A stretch of DNA of 47,301 nucleotides from Streptomyces prunicolor NBRC 13075 (GTDB lineage: Bacteria > Actinomycetota > Actinomycetes > Streptomycetales > Streptomycetaceae), in the NCBI RefSeq assembly GCF_000367365.1, contig NZ_BARF01000087.1:1-47301 (forward strand), read 5' to 3'. Below are positions 25,661 to 34,836 of the stretch, piece after piece. Position numbers and translations under genes: made by a program. The first letter of the stretch is position 1, and every line of letters begins with the position of its first letter. Under the pieces are notes generated by a model. The model was not told where the DNA came from. It did no database searches and saw only the letters and a program-made list of their open reading frames with translations.

Positions 25661-26272
25661 TCAGGACTCCTGCACGTATTCCGCCGCCGCGTCGAGCAGC
25701 CAGTCCGTCAGATACCCGGCGAAGGACGAACGGACCAACACCCAGAATCCGGCGCCGGGTTCGTCCCGGGCGACCAGCACCACCTGGGCGCGGGCCAGGG
25801 TGGTCTGGGCGCAGCGTCCGGGGCCGAAGGCGCGCGGGTGCAGGTCCAACGGGCAGCCGTGGGCCAGCAGTTCGGGGGCGCGGGCGCCGGAGACGAGGAG
25901 GGTGGTGCGCTGGGCCGAGACATCGGTGACGGCGATGTGTTCGTCACCGGCCGCCGCGCGGATCCGATGCTCCACGTCCCGCTGGGTGTCCGGCGGCCCC
26001 ACCACGAGCCACTCGTCCGGACCGAGCCACAGCACGGTCAACTCCCCTGCCCGTACGACCGTGTTGGGCTCCAGGGGCAGGGACAGGCCGAGCGCGAGTC
26101 CTACGGCGTCCGCCGCCGCGCCCTTCGCGTCGAGCCGGAGGTTCACCTGGGCCAGGAAGGGGAGTTCGGCCAGCCGGACCGTGCCGCCGGAGGTACGGGT
26201 CACGGCGGCCAGTCGGTCGGCGGCGCCCGCGAGGGGGCTGCGGCGTGGGACGGAAAGGGCGGTGTCAGCCAT
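25661..26272 (-). CDS. soxG: Sarcosine oxidase subunit gamma
   Basis: A 203-residue subunit of heterotetrameric sarcosine oxidase, which demethylates sarcosine to glycine, giving 5,10-methylene-tetrahydrofolate and H2O2. SoxG-type features: LWLGPDEWLVVGP and the DVSAQRTTLLVSGARAPELLAHGCPLDL block, related to the folate-binding GcvT fold. It has no catalytic role of its own in the family. The start ATG (26272) overlaps the soxA end by 8 bp, so the genes are translationally coupled. It is the last gene of the dimethylglycine-sarcosine operon. Confidence 0.9.
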   Translation of the reverse strand: MADTALSVPRRSPLAGAADRLAAVTRTSGGTVRLAELPFLAQVNLRLDAKGAAADAVGLALGLSLPLEPNTVVRAGELTVLWLGPDEWLVVGPPDTQRDVEHRIRAAAGDEHIAVTDVSAQRTTLLVSGARAPELLAHGCPLDLHPRAFGPGRCAQTTLARAQVVLVARDEPGAGFWVLVRSSFAGYLTDWLLDAAAEYVQES

Positions 26273-29200
26273 CGCGGCGGGCTCCCTCGGGGTCGTAGAG
26301 GACGGGGCTTGCGACCGTCACCGGGATCAACCGGTCGCCCACGGGGGCGTAGAGGCGCTCGCCGATGCGGTCGCGGCCGCCCTTGATCAGGGCGAGAGCG
26401 AAGGTGCGGCCGAGGGCGGCGCTGCGGTAGCTGGAGGTGACGTGGCCGAGCATCGGAACGGGCGGGGCCGGGAGCACGCTGTCCGCGATGAGCTGGGTGC
26501 CCTCGGGGAGGAAGGCTGCGGGATCCTCGGGGAGCAGGCCGACGAGGTGTTTGCGGTCGGGGCGGACGGCGTCGGCGCGGGCGTAGGAGCGCTTGCCGAT
26601 GAAGTCGGGCTTCTTCTTCGAGACCGCCCAACTCATGCCGAGATCCTGCGGAGTTACGGTGCCATCGGTGTCCTGGCCGATGATCGGGTAGCCCTTCTCG
26701 GCGCGCAGGACGTGCATGGTCTCGGTGCCGTACGGGGTGATGCCGAAGGGGGCACCGGCCTCGTACAGCGCCTCCCACAGGGCGAGGGCCTCCCACGGTG
26801 AAACGTTGATCTCGTAGGCGAGTTCACCGGAGAAGCTGATCCGGCACACCCTCGCCTCGATACCGGCGACGGTCGTGTCCCGCCAGGCCATGAACGGGAA
26901 GTCGTCGTTGCCGACGGCGAGTTGGGGCGCGAGTGAGCCGAGCACCTCGCGGGAGCGGGGGCCGACCAGGGCGACGGTGGCCCACTGTTCGGTCACCGAG
27001 GCGCAGTGGACGCGGAGTTCGGGCCACTCGGTCTGGTGCCACTCCTCCATCCAGTCCAGTACGGCGGCGGCGTTGCCCGTGGTCGTGGTGACCAGGTAGC
27101 GGTCCGGGGCGAGGCGGATGGCCGTACCGTCGTCGAAGACCATGCCGTCCGGACGGCACATGACGCCGTAACGGATCATGCCGACCTTCAAGTTGCCCAT
27201 CATGTTGGTGTAGAGCCGGTCGAGGAAGACGGGTGCGTCCGGGCCCTGTACGTCGATCTTGCCGAGGGTGGAACCGTCCATGAAGGCGACACTCTCGCGG
27301 GCCGCCGCGCACTCGCGCAGCACGGCGGTCTCCATGTCCTCGCCGTCCTGCGGGTAGTACCAAGGCCGCTTCCACTGGCCGACGTTCTCGAACAACGCGC
27401 CCTGCATGACGTGCCAGTCGTGCAGCGCGGTCGTACGGATCGGGTCGTGCAGCGCGCCCCGGTCGCGGCCGGCGAGGGCGGCGAAGGAGACGGGCGTGTA
27501 GGGCGGGCGGAATGTTGTCGTACCGAGGGCCGATACGTCCACGCCGAGGAGTTCGGCGACCACGCCACTGGCCAGGATGCCCGAGGTCTTGCCCTGGTCG
27601 TTGGCCGTACCGGCCGTCGTGTAGCGCTTGGTGTGTTCGACCGAGTTGAGGCCGGCGGCGGTGGCTCGGGTCAAGTCGGCGACGGTGACGTCTCGTTGGA
27701 GGTCCACGAAGCGGGGGGCGTCGGCGGCGCCGGGGACGTCGAAGACGTGCATGGCGGGAGTGTGGGGTTCGCTGGTCACTTCGGGCAGGGAAGGCGTTTC
27801 GGCGATGTAGCCCCCGGCCTCTATCGCTCGGGCCCCTGCGGCTGCGCCCTGCAACAGGGCTCCGGCCAGGTTGAATTCACCGTTCGCGCTGCCCGCGACC
27901 TCCACCAGCTGACGGCAGGTGTCGGGGGCGAAAGAGCCGAGGTTGTCGTCGTAGCGGAGTTTTCCGCCTGCCTGGCTGAAGAGGTGGGCGACGGGGTTCC
28001 AGCCGCCGGAGACCAGAAGGAGGTCGGCGGTGAACTGCCTTAGCCTGTTTGTGGTTTCGCCGTATGGGGCGACCGCTACGGCGGTCAGGCGTGGGGTGCC
28101 CTCGGTGCCTACGACCGCGTGTCCGGGCAGTACCTCGATGCCTGCCTCTCGGGCTCGGCTCGCCCACTCGTCCGGCTCCGACGGGCGGGTGTCCACGATC
28201 GCCTCGACCTTCACGCCTGCCGCCGCCAGGTCCAACGCGGCTGCGTACGCACTGTCGTTGGTGGTGAAGACGACGGCTCGGCGGCCGGGGAGGACGCCGT
28301 GGCGGTTGACGTACGCGCGGGCCGAGGCGGCGAGCATCACGCCCGGGCGGTCGTTGTCCGCGAAGGCAAGTGAGCGTTCGTGGGCGCCTGTTGCCAGGAC
28401 TACTCGGCGGGCTCGGATGCGCCAGACGCGTTCTCGGGAGACGTGGGTGGGGGCTGCTGCGCCGAGGTGGTTGGTGCGGCGCTCCACGGCCAGGAGGTGG
28501 TTGTCGTCGTAGTGGCCGAAGACGGTGGTGCGGGTCAGTATGCGTATGTCTGGTGCGGTGCTGAGCTCTTCCTTCAACTCAGCTACCCAGTCGAGGAGTT
28601 GGGCCGTGTCCAGGAGGGTGCCACCCAGTTCGGGGCGGTCGTCGGCGAGGATGACTCGGGCTCCGGTGCGGGCTGCGGTTGCGGCGGCTGCGAGGCCGGC
28701 TGGGCCTGCGCCGACCACGAGCAGGTCGCAGTGGGCGTGGACCGCGTCGTAGCGGGCGGGGTCCGGTTCGGTGGCCAGGCGGCCCTGGCCGGGGAGGCTG
28801 GTCGCCACGAGGCCGTCGTACAGCTCGATGGTCGTTGCCGGCAGCATTGGCTCAGGGAAAGGGGCCTCGATCTGGATGACCGCGTTCGGTTCTTCGACGC
28901 CTGCCGTGAAGATGCCTCGGGGGCGGCCTAGTTTGATGCTGGTGCCGGTTTGGATGATGCCGTTGGCGAGGAGGGCGGAGGCGAGGGTGTCGCCTTTGTA
29001 GCCCTGGTATTCGGTGCCGTCGAAGGTGAAGGTGAGGGGGGTGTCTCGGTGGATTCGGCCGTGGGTGGGGTGGCGGAACGGATGGGTTTCTTCGCCCCCG
29101 CCGCCCCTACCCGTCCCATCCTCCAGAGGCGCTGCCCCTTCGACCCCGTTCCCAGGGGGCTCCGCCCCCTGGACCCCCGTCGGCCCCGAAAGGGCCTCGT

Positions 29201-29636
29201 CCTCAAACGCCGGACGGGCTGAAAATGCGGGCCCGGGCTGAAGAGTGGACGTCGAACGGGCTGATGGTGACTGGCCCGGCTGATCAGCGGCGGCCGGAAG
29301 GACAGGTGCGGCCGGACTCGGCTGAGAAAGCTCCGTCGAGTCGGCAACCGCCCCCCGCCCACTCACCGTTGGCCGTTCCTCCCCCGCCCGGTACACCCCC
29401 AGAATCTCGTTCGTCGCCGTGTCTCGCACCGCGTTGAACCAGCGGCGGCACCCCGCCCCGTGGTTCCACCGTTCCGCGAACGGGCCCTTGGGGTTGTCGC
29501 GGAAGAACAGGTAGCGGGCCCACTCCTCGTCGGTCAGGTCGGCCGGGGTCTCCGGGTAGGCGACGTGGGCCTGGCCGCCGTAGTGGAACTCGGCTTCGTC
29601 GCGGGGCCCGCACCAGGGGCAGGGGATCAGCAGCAT
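26265..29636 (-). CDS. soxA: Fused sarcosine oxidase subunits delta and alpha (SoxD-SoxA) with repeat-derived linker
   Basis: An unbroken frame of 1123 residues. Residues 1-89 are SoxD: MLLIPCPWCGPRDEAEF with the zinc-binding CPWC, and GCRRWFNAVRDT. No stop follows. Residues ~90-185 are low-complexity (Pro, Ala, Gly), including ARPAFEDEALSG, which translates the dispersed Streptomyces element at 29152-29220. SoxA starts around 186: 2Fe-2S-like N-domain FTFDGTEYQGYKGDTLASAL, NAD/FAD domain LLVVGAGPAGLAAAATAA, then a GcvT-like folate domain. SoxA oxidises sarcosine with SoxB. A separate SoxA could start at the GTG near 29366, but SoxD would still lack a stop. Separate genes are the rule in this family. 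Confidence 0.85.
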   Translation of the reverse strand: MLLIPCPWCGPRDEAEFHYGGQAHVAYPETPADLTDEEWARYLFFRDNPKGPFAERWNHGAGCRRWFNAVRDTATNEILGVYRAGEERPTVSGRGAVADSTELSQPSPAAPVLPAAADQPGQSPSARSTSTLQPGPAFSARPAFEDEALSGPTGVQGAEPPGNGVEGAAPLEDGTGRGGGGEETHPFRHPTHGRIHRDTPLTFTFDGTEYQGYKGDTLASALLANGIIQTGTSIKLGRPRGIFTAGVEEPNAVIQIEAPFPEPMLPATTIELYDGLVATSLPGQGRLATEPDPARYDAVHAHCDLLVVGAGPAGLAAAATAARTGARVILADDRPELGGTLLDTAQLLDWVAELKEELSTAPDIRILTRTTVFGHYDDNHLLAVERRTNHLGAAAPTHVSRERVWRIRARRVVLATGAHERSLAFADNDRPGVMLAASARAYVNRHGVLPGRRAVVFTTNDSAYAAALDLAAAGVKVEAIVDTRPSEPDEWASRAREAGIEVLPGHAVVGTEGTPRLTAVAVAPYGETTNRLRQFTADLLLVSGGWNPVAHLFSQAGGKLRYDDNLGSFAPDTCRQLVEVAGSANGEFNLAGALLQGAAAGARAIEAGGYIAETPSLPEVTSEPHTPAMHVFDVPGAADAPRFVDLQRDVTVADLTRATAAGLNSVEHTKRYTTAGTANDQGKTSGILASGVVAELLGVDVSALGTTTFRPPYTPVSFAALAGRDRGALHDPIRTTALHDWHVMQGALFENVGQWKRPWYYPQDGEDMETAVLRECAAARESVAFMDGSTLGKIDVQGPDAPVFLDRLYTNMMGNLKVGMIRYGVMCRPDGMVFDDGTAIRLAPDRYLVTTTTGNAAAVLDWMEEWHQTEWPELRVHCASVTEQWATVALVGPRSREVLGSLAPQLAVGNDDFPFMAWRDTTVAGIEARVCRISFSGELAYEINVSPWEALALWEALYEAGAPFGITPYGTETMHVLRAEKGYPIIGQDTDGTVTPQDLGMSWAVSKKKPDFIGKRSYARADAVRPDRKHLVGLLPEDPAAFLPEGTQLIADSVLPAPPVPMLGHVTSSYRSAALGRTFALALIKGGRDRIGERLYAPVGDRLIPVTVASPVLYDPEGARRDG
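29152..29220. repeat. Dispersed Streptomyces element inside the soxD-soxA frame
   Basis: On the plus strand a hairpin CCAGGGGGC-TCC-GCCCCCTGG (29152-29172) is followed by the complement of CAGCCCGTCCGGCGTTTGAG, ending at 29220. Copies of the CAGCCC half-site continue to about 29285 at ~20-bp spacing. A second copy with the opposite orientation ends the array at 42466-42534. Confidence 0.75.
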
Positions 29637-29647
29637 GGTTGGGCTCC

Positions 29648-30880
29648 CTAGTGGGCCACCGCGGCGGCGCCGTGCTCGTCGACGAGCGCGCCGGTGGTGA
29701 AACGGTCGAGCGAGAAGGGGGCGTTGAGGTGGTGAGGGGTGTCGTGGGCGATCGTGTGGGCGTAGACCCAGCCGACACCCGGGGTGGCCTTGAAACCGCC
29801 GGTTCCCCAGCCGCAGTTGAGGTACAGGTTGTCCACCGGGGTCAGGCCCACGATCGGTGACGCGTCCGGGGTCACATCCACGATGCCGCCCCACGTGCGC
29901 AGCACATGCGCTCGGGCGAAGACCGGGAAGAGTTCCAGGGCCGCGGACATCTGTTCCTCGATGATGTGGAACGCTCCACGCTGGGTGTACGAGTTGTACG
30001 AGTCGATGCCCGCACCCATCACCAACTCGCCCTTGTGCGCCTGGCTCACGTACACATGGACCGCGTTGGACATGACCACCGTGGGGTGGACGGGTTCGAG
30101 GAGTTCCGACACCAGTGCTTGCAACGGGTGGCTCTGGAGGGGGAGTTGGATGCCCGCCATGGCCGCCAGGACTGATGTGTGGCCTGCTGAGCAGAGTGCC
30201 ACCTTGCCCGCCGATATCGGGCCCTGCGTGGTCTGTACGCCCACCACCCTGCCGTCGACCATGTCGAGGCCCGTCACCTCGCAGTTCTGGATGAGGTCGA
30301 TGCCTGCCGCGTCGGCGGAGCGGGCCAGGCCCCACGCCACGTGGTCGTGTTTGGCGATGCCGGCGCGTGGCTGGTAGGTGCCGCCCATCACCGGATAGCG
30401 CACGTCCGGCGAGACGTTGACGATCGGGCAGACCTCCTTGACCTGCCGCTCGTCCAGCCATTCCGCGTCCACGCCGTTGAGGCGGTTCGCCTCGACCCGG
30501 CGCACGCTGTCGCGGACGTCCTGGAGGCTGTGGGCGAGGTTGAGGACTCCGCGCTGGGAGAAGAGGATCGGGTAGTCCAGCTCCTCCTCCAGGCCCTCCC
30601 AGAGTTTGAGGGCGTGTTCGTAGATGCCCGCGCTCTCGTCCCAGAGGTAGTTGGAACGGATGATCGTGGTGTTGCGGGCCATGTTGCCGCCCGCCAGCCA
30701 ACCCTTCTCCAGCACCGCGACGTTGGTGATGCCGTGGTTCTTCGCCAAGTAGTGGGCGGTGGCCAGGCCGTGGCCGCCGCCGCCCACGATTACTACGTCG
30801 TACGAGCGTTTCGGCTCGGGTGTGCGCCAGAGCCAGTCGGGGTGTTCGGGGAGGTCTGCGCCCGGGGTGCGGGGGGTCAT
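29648..30880 (-). CDS. soxB: Sarcosine oxidase subunit beta
   Basis: A 410-residue flavoprotein. VVIVGGGGHGLATAHYLAKNHG is the FAD-binding Rossmann motif; the catalytic C-terminus has DASPIVGLTP and CGWGTGGFKATPG, typical of SoxB. It carries the covalent FMN and FAD site that oxidises sarcosine. The ATG at 30880 overlaps the glyA stop (ATGA), and it ends 11 bp before the SoxD start. It therefore belongs to one operon with glyA and dimethylglycine oxidase upstream. Confidence 0.92.
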   Translation of the reverse strand: MTPRTPGADLPEHPDWLWRTPEPKRSYDVVIVGGGGHGLATAHYLAKNHGITNVAVLEKGWLAGGNMARNTTIIRSNYLWDESAGIYEHALKLWEGLEEELDYPILFSQRGVLNLAHSLQDVRDSVRRVEANRLNGVDAEWLDERQVKEVCPIVNVSPDVRYPVMGGTYQPRAGIAKHDHVAWGLARSADAAGIDLIQNCEVTGLDMVDGRVVGVQTTQGPISAGKVALCSAGHTSVLAAMAGIQLPLQSHPLQALVSELLEPVHPTVVMSNAVHVYVSQAHKGELVMGAGIDSYNSYTQRGAFHIIEEQMSAALELFPVFARAHVLRTWGGIVDVTPDASPIVGLTPVDNLYLNCGWGTGGFKATPGVGWVYAHTIAHDTPHHLNAPFSLDRFTTGALVDEHGAAAVAH

Positions 30881-32160
30881 CGGGGGGCGTCCTCCTCGGA
30901 CAGGTGCGGGTAGAGCGGGTGTTTCGCCGCCAGTGCCTCCGTGCGGGCGCGCAACGCGGCGATGTCCGGGGCCGGTTGGAGGGCCAGCGCGATCACGTCC
31001 GAGACCTCCGCGAAGTCCTCCTCCGTGAAGCCTCGCGTGGCGAGCGCCGGGGTGCCGATGCGCAGCCCGGACGTGACCATGGGCGGGCGCGGGTCGAAGG
31101 GCACGGCGTTGCGGTTGACGGTGATGCCGATCTCGTGGAGGAGGTCTTCCGCCTGCCTGCCGTCCAGCTCCGAGTCGCGCAGGTCCACCAGGACCAGGTG
31201 GACGTCCGTGCCGCCGGTGAGGACCTTCGCGCCGGTCGCGGCTACGTCGGGTCGGGTCAGGCGCTCCGCGAGGATGCGCGAGCCGGCCAGCGTGCGGGAC
31301 TGGCGTTCCGCGAACTCCGGTGACGCCGCGACCTTGAAGGACACCGCCTTCGCGGCGATGACGTGCTCCAGCGGGCCGCCCTGCATGCCGGGGAACACCG
31401 CCGAGTTGATCTTCTTGGCGAGGTCGGCCTCGTTGGTGAGGATGACTCCGCCGCGCGGGCCGCCGAGGGTTTTGTGTGTCGTCGTCGTGGTCACATGTGC
31501 GTGCGGGACCGGGTTCGGGTGCAGGCCTGCGGCCACCAGACCCGCGAAGTGCGCCATGTCGACCATCAGCAGGGCGCCCACCTCGTCGGCGATCCGCCGG
31601 AACGCCGCGAAGTCCAACTGCCGTGAATACGCCGACCAGCCCGCGATGATCATCTTGGGGCCGTGTTCCTTCGCGAGGCGCTCCACCTCATCCATGTCGA
31701 CCAGGTTGTCGGTCTCGGAGACGTGGTACGGCACCACGTTCAGCATCTTGCCGCTGTAGTTGAGGCGCATGCCGTGCGTGAGGTGTCCGCCGTGCGCGAG
31801 GTCGAGGCCGAGGATCGTGTCGCCGGGCTTCAACAGGGCGAAGAACACTGCCGTGTTGGCCTGCGCGCCCGAGTGCGGCTGGACATTCGCGTAGCCGGCG
31901 CCGAAGAGCGACTTGACGCGCTCGATCGCCAACCGCTCGGTGACGTCGACGTGTTCGCAGCCGCCGTAGTAGCGGCGTCCGGGGTAGCCCTCCGCGTACT
32001 TGTTGGTGAGGACCGAGCCCTGCGCCTCCAGTACGGCGGACGGCGCGAAGTTCTCGGAGGCGATCATCTCCAACGTGGACTGCTGACGGTGCAGTTCGGC
32101 GCGGAGCGCGGCGTGGACCTCGGGATCCAGTTCCGCCAAGGGGGTGTTCAGCGCGTTCAT
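30877..32160 (-). CDS. glyA: Serine hydroxymethyltransferase
   Basis: A 427-residue PLP enzyme: glycine plus 5,10-methylene-tetrahydrofolate gives serine. MIASENFAPSAVLEAQGS, NKYAEGYPGRRYYGGCE and the lysine motif TTTTHKTLGGPRGG (PLP Lys) are intact. In this operon it consumes the glycine and methylene-folate released by the upstream and downstream demethylases. Start ATG 32160, 21 bp after the dimethylglycine oxidase stop. Probably a second glyA, dedicated to catabolism, in addition to a housekeeping copy elsewhere. Confidence 0.95.
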   Translation of the reverse strand: MNALNTPLAELDPEVHAALRAELHRQQSTLEMIASENFAPSAVLEAQGSVLTNKYAEGYPGRRYYGGCEHVDVTERLAIERVKSLFGAGYANVQPHSGAQANTAVFFALLKPGDTILGLDLAHGGHLTHGMRLNYSGKMLNVVPYHVSETDNLVDMDEVERLAKEHGPKMIIAGWSAYSRQLDFAAFRRIADEVGALLMVDMAHFAGLVAAGLHPNPVPHAHVTTTTTHKTLGGPRGGVILTNEADLAKKINSAVFPGMQGGPLEHVIAAKAVSFKVAASPEFAERQSRTLAGSRILAERLTRPDVAATGAKVLTGGTDVHLVLVDLRDSELDGRQAEDLLHEIGITVNRNAVPFDPRPPMVTSGLRIGTPALATRGFTEEDFAEVSDVIALALQPAPDIAALRARTEALAAKHPLYPHLSEEDAPR

Positions 32161-32181
32161 GGGGAGTTCGCGTCCTTCCGG

Positions 32182-34620
32182 CTAGCCGCGGAGGCGGGAC
32201 ATCGTCGGGTCGAACAGCGGCTCCTCGGCGACGACGGCCTCGACACGCTCGTCGAAATAGCCGATGTGCAACGTGGTGCCGGGGGTGGCGAGTTCGGCCG
32301 GGAGCCAGGCGTAGGCGATGCCCTTGCCGATCGTGTAGCCGTAGGCGGCGCTGGTGACGTAGCCGACGGCGCGCTCGCCGTCGTAGACCGGTTCCTTGCC
32401 CATGACGACCCAGTGCGGGTCGTCGATGGTCAGGCAGGTCAACTGCCTTTGTACGTCGGTCTTTCGGCGTTCCAGTGCCGCCTTGCCGATGAAGTCGCCC
32501 TTGTCGAGCTTGACGGCGAAGCCGACGCCGGCCTCGTAGGGGTCGTGCTCGTAGGTCATGTCGGTGCCGAAGGAGCGGTAACCCTTCTCCAGGCGGAGGC
32601 TGTTGAAGGCGCCGCGTCCGGCGATGACACCGCCGAGCGGTTGCGCGGCCTGCCACAGGGTGTCCCAGAGTTTCTGGCCCTGATCCGCTGTGGTGTAGAG
32701 CTCCCAGCCGAGTTCGCCGACGTAGGAGAGGCGCATGGCGGTCACCGGGACCGTTCCAATGTAGGCCTTTTTGGCGCGGAAGTATTTGAGGCCTTCGTTG
32801 GTGAAGTCCTCGTCCGTGAGGGGCTGGAGGACCTTGCGGGCCAGTGGACCCCACAGGCCTATGCAGCACGTGCCGGGTGTGATGTCTCGGACTTGGACCG
32901 TTCCATCGGCCGGGAGGTGGCGGGTGAACCAGTCGAGGTCGAGGTTGCCGTTGGCGCCGACCTGGAAGCGGTCGCGGGCCAGGCGGGCGACGGTGATGTC
33001 GCTGCGGATGCCGCCGTCGTGGTCGAGGAGGAGGGTGTACGTCACCGAGCCGACCGACTTGGCGACCTTGCCGGTGACCAGGCCCTCCAGGAAGTCGGCG
33101 GCGCCGGGGCCGGTCACCTCCAGGCGTTTGAGGGCCGTCATGTCGTACATCGCGACCGTTTCCCGGGTGGCCTGTGCCTCGGCGCCGACGATGGGCGACC
33201 AGTACTGTGCCGCCCAGTCGTTCGGGGTGGTGATCGAACGGCCTTCCAGCAGGCCGGAGTTGGCCTCGTACCACTGCGGGCGCTCCCAGCCGTTCGCCTC
33301 CAGGAAGACCGCGCCGTGTTCCTGCTGGCGGGCGTGGAAGGGGCTGGTGCGGATCGGGCGCGGCTTACCGGATGGCTGGAGGGGGTGGAGGATGTCGTAG
33401 ACCTCGACGAAGTTCTGGCAGTCGCGGGCCAGGACGTATTCGGGGGCGAGTTGGTGCTGTTCGAAGCGGTTGACGTCGCACTCGTGGAGGTCGAAGGACG
33501 AGCAGTAGCCGTCGACCAGCCACTCGGCCATCGCGCGGCCGACGCCCGCCGAGTGCGTGACCCAGACCGCCTCGGCGACCCAGAAGCCCTTGACCTCCGC
33601 GGATTCGCCGAGGAGCGGGAAGTTGTCGGAGGTGAAGGAGAACAGGCCGTTGATGCCCTCCTCGACCTTCGTGTCCCGTGTCGCGGGGAGCAGGGACTGC
33701 GTTTCCGTCCACGCGGGCGCGAAGTCGTCCTCCGTGAACTTGAGGACGGAGGGCATGTCGTCGGCCTCGCCGACCGAGAGGATGTCGTCGGCCGAGATGG
33801 GCATCGGGCGATGGCCGTAGTAGCCGATGCCGATGACGTCGAAGCGGTCGCGGTAGTAGAGGTCGGCGTCCTGGTGGCGCAGGATCGGGCGGACGGCCTC
33901 CTCGGTCTGGCCGGCGAGGGCGGGTACTGGACCGGTCCAGGCGAGTTGGTGGCCGAGCGGGGTCAGCGGGAGGTTCATGCCGACCATGCGGGCGATCTTC
34001 GGGCCCCAGATGCCGGCGCAGCACACGACGATGTCGGCGGGGATCTCGCCCTGGTCGGTGAGGACGCCGGTGACACGGCCGTCGGTCTGCTGGACGTCCA
34101 GGACCTCGTGGCGGGCGAGGAAGGTCACGCCACGCTCGGTGGCCCGGCGGATCTGGGCCTCGACGGCGAGGACGGCTTTCGCGAGGCCGTCGGTGGGGAC
34201 CAGGAGGCCGCCGAGGACCCGGTCCGGGTTCACCAGCGGGTGGTGCTCGACGCACTCCTCGGGGGTGAGCAGGCGGGCCTCGATGCCCCAGGAGGTGATC
34301 CAGCCGTGGCGGCGGTGGAGTTCGGCGACGCGCTCGGGGGTGGTGGCGACTTCGAGGCCGCCGACCTGGAGGAAGCAGGGCTTGCCGTCGACGTCGAGGG
34401 AGCAGAACTTCTCGACCGTGTAGCGGGCCAACTCGGTCATGGTCTTCGAGGAGTTGGTCTGGAAGACCAGCCCCGGGGCGTGCGAGGACGAGCCCCCGGT
34501 GGCGGGCAGCGGGCCCTGGTCGACCACGGTCACTTCGGTCCAGCCTCGCGCGGAGATCTCGTCCGCGAGCGCCGCTCCCACGACACCCGCTCCGATGATG
34601 ACCACTCGGGGTCCCGCCAT
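32182..34620 (-). CDS. Dimethylglycine oxidase / sarcosine dehydrogenase-like flavoprotein
   Basis: An 812-residue two-domain enzyme. The N-terminal half is an FAD oxidase: VVIIGAGVVGAALADEIS and GGSSSHAPGL, with the His that covalently binds FAD. The C-terminal half is a GcvT-type tetrahydrofolate-binding domain (SYVGELGWELYTT, RLEKGYRSFGTDM). Size and layout match dimethylglycine oxidase (~830 residues), which makes sarcosine, H2O2 and methylene-tetrahydrofolate. ATG at 34620 preceded by GGAGG is preferred over an upstream ATG. First gene of the operon with glyA, soxB, soxDA and soxG; a GTTGC-N7-GCAAC site lies upstream. Confidence 0.88.
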   Translation of the reverse strand: MAGPRVVIIGAGVVGAALADEISARGWTEVTVVDQGPLPATGGSSSHAPGLVFQTNSSKTMTELARYTVEKFCSLDVDGKPCFLQVGGLEVATTPERVAELHRRHGWITSWGIEARLLTPEECVEHHPLVNPDRVLGGLLVPTDGLAKAVLAVEAQIRRATERGVTFLARHEVLDVQQTDGRVTGVLTDQGEIPADIVVCCAGIWGPKIARMVGMNLPLTPLGHQLAWTGPVPALAGQTEEAVRPILRHQDADLYYRDRFDVIGIGYYGHRPMPISADDILSVGEADDMPSVLKFTEDDFAPAWTETQSLLPATRDTKVEEGINGLFSFTSDNFPLLGESAEVKGFWVAEAVWVTHSAGVGRAMAEWLVDGYCSSFDLHECDVNRFEQHQLAPEYVLARDCQNFVEVYDILHPLQPSGKPRPIRTSPFHARQQEHGAVFLEANGWERPQWYEANSGLLEGRSITTPNDWAAQYWSPIVGAEAQATRETVAMYDMTALKRLEVTGPGAADFLEGLVTGKVAKSVGSVTYTLLLDHDGGIRSDITVARLARDRFQVGANGNLDLDWFTRHLPADGTVQVRDITPGTCCIGLWGPLARKVLQPLTDEDFTNEGLKYFRAKKAYIGTVPVTAMRLSYVGELGWELYTTADQGQKLWDTLWQAAQPLGGVIAGRGAFNSLRLEKGYRSFGTDMTYEHDPYEAGVGFAVKLDKGDFIGKAALERRKTDVQRQLTCLTIDDPHWVVMGKEPVYDGERAVGYVTSAAYGYTIGKGIAYAWLPAELATPGTTLHIGYFDERVEAVVAEEPLFDPTMSRLRG

Positions 34621-34649
34621 CGCCGCACCTCCGGCTAGAAAGCAATCCG

Positions 34650-34685
34650 GTTGCTGTCTGCGCAACATGCTTCAGGTTGCGCAAC
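34650..34685. promoter_or_regulatory. Putative operator of the dimethylglycine/sarcosine operon
   Basis: GTTGCTGTCTGCGCAAC (34650-34666) has arms GTTGC and GCAAC with a 7-bp spacer; read on the minus strand it is GTTGCGCAGACAGCAAC. A perfect 10-bp palindrome GTTGCGCAAC follows at 34676-34685. It is 30 bp upstream of the start codon. Related sites are at 40433, 40597 and 44351. Confidence 0.6.
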
Positions 34686-34767
34686 TCAATGTGCCCGGCG
34701 GGGGGAGCGGGTGTCAAGGGGTCCCGTGACGTCGGACGACGCCCCTGCCACCGGCCGGAACACGGCA

Positions 34768-34813
34768 ATGCCCGACGGGCGGTACGCATCTGCGCGTACC
34801 GCCCACCGGGCAT
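34768..34813. terminator. Terminator hairpin after proX
   Basis: Two 20-nt arms (34768-34787 and 34794-34813, with 2 mismatches) around the loop ATCTGC, starting 24 bp after the proX stop on the minus strand. It separates the betB operon from the dimethylglycine operon. Confidence 0.8.
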
Positions 34814-34836
34814 GGTCAACCGCGTTCGTCCGCCGC

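Noticed and set aside
29637..30701. A minus-strand frame continuing upstream of SoxD, giving a 1478-residue protein
   Set aside because: This stretch is antiparallel-frame shadow of soxB: the translation is Arg/Pro/Gly-rich with no family motifs, and SoxD has a clear start at 29636 with its own ribosome-binding site.
31663..34638. A 991-codon plus-strand frame over glyA and dimethylglycine oxidase
   Set aside because: A very long but meaningless antisense frame caused by GC bias; both real genes on the other strand have all motifs.
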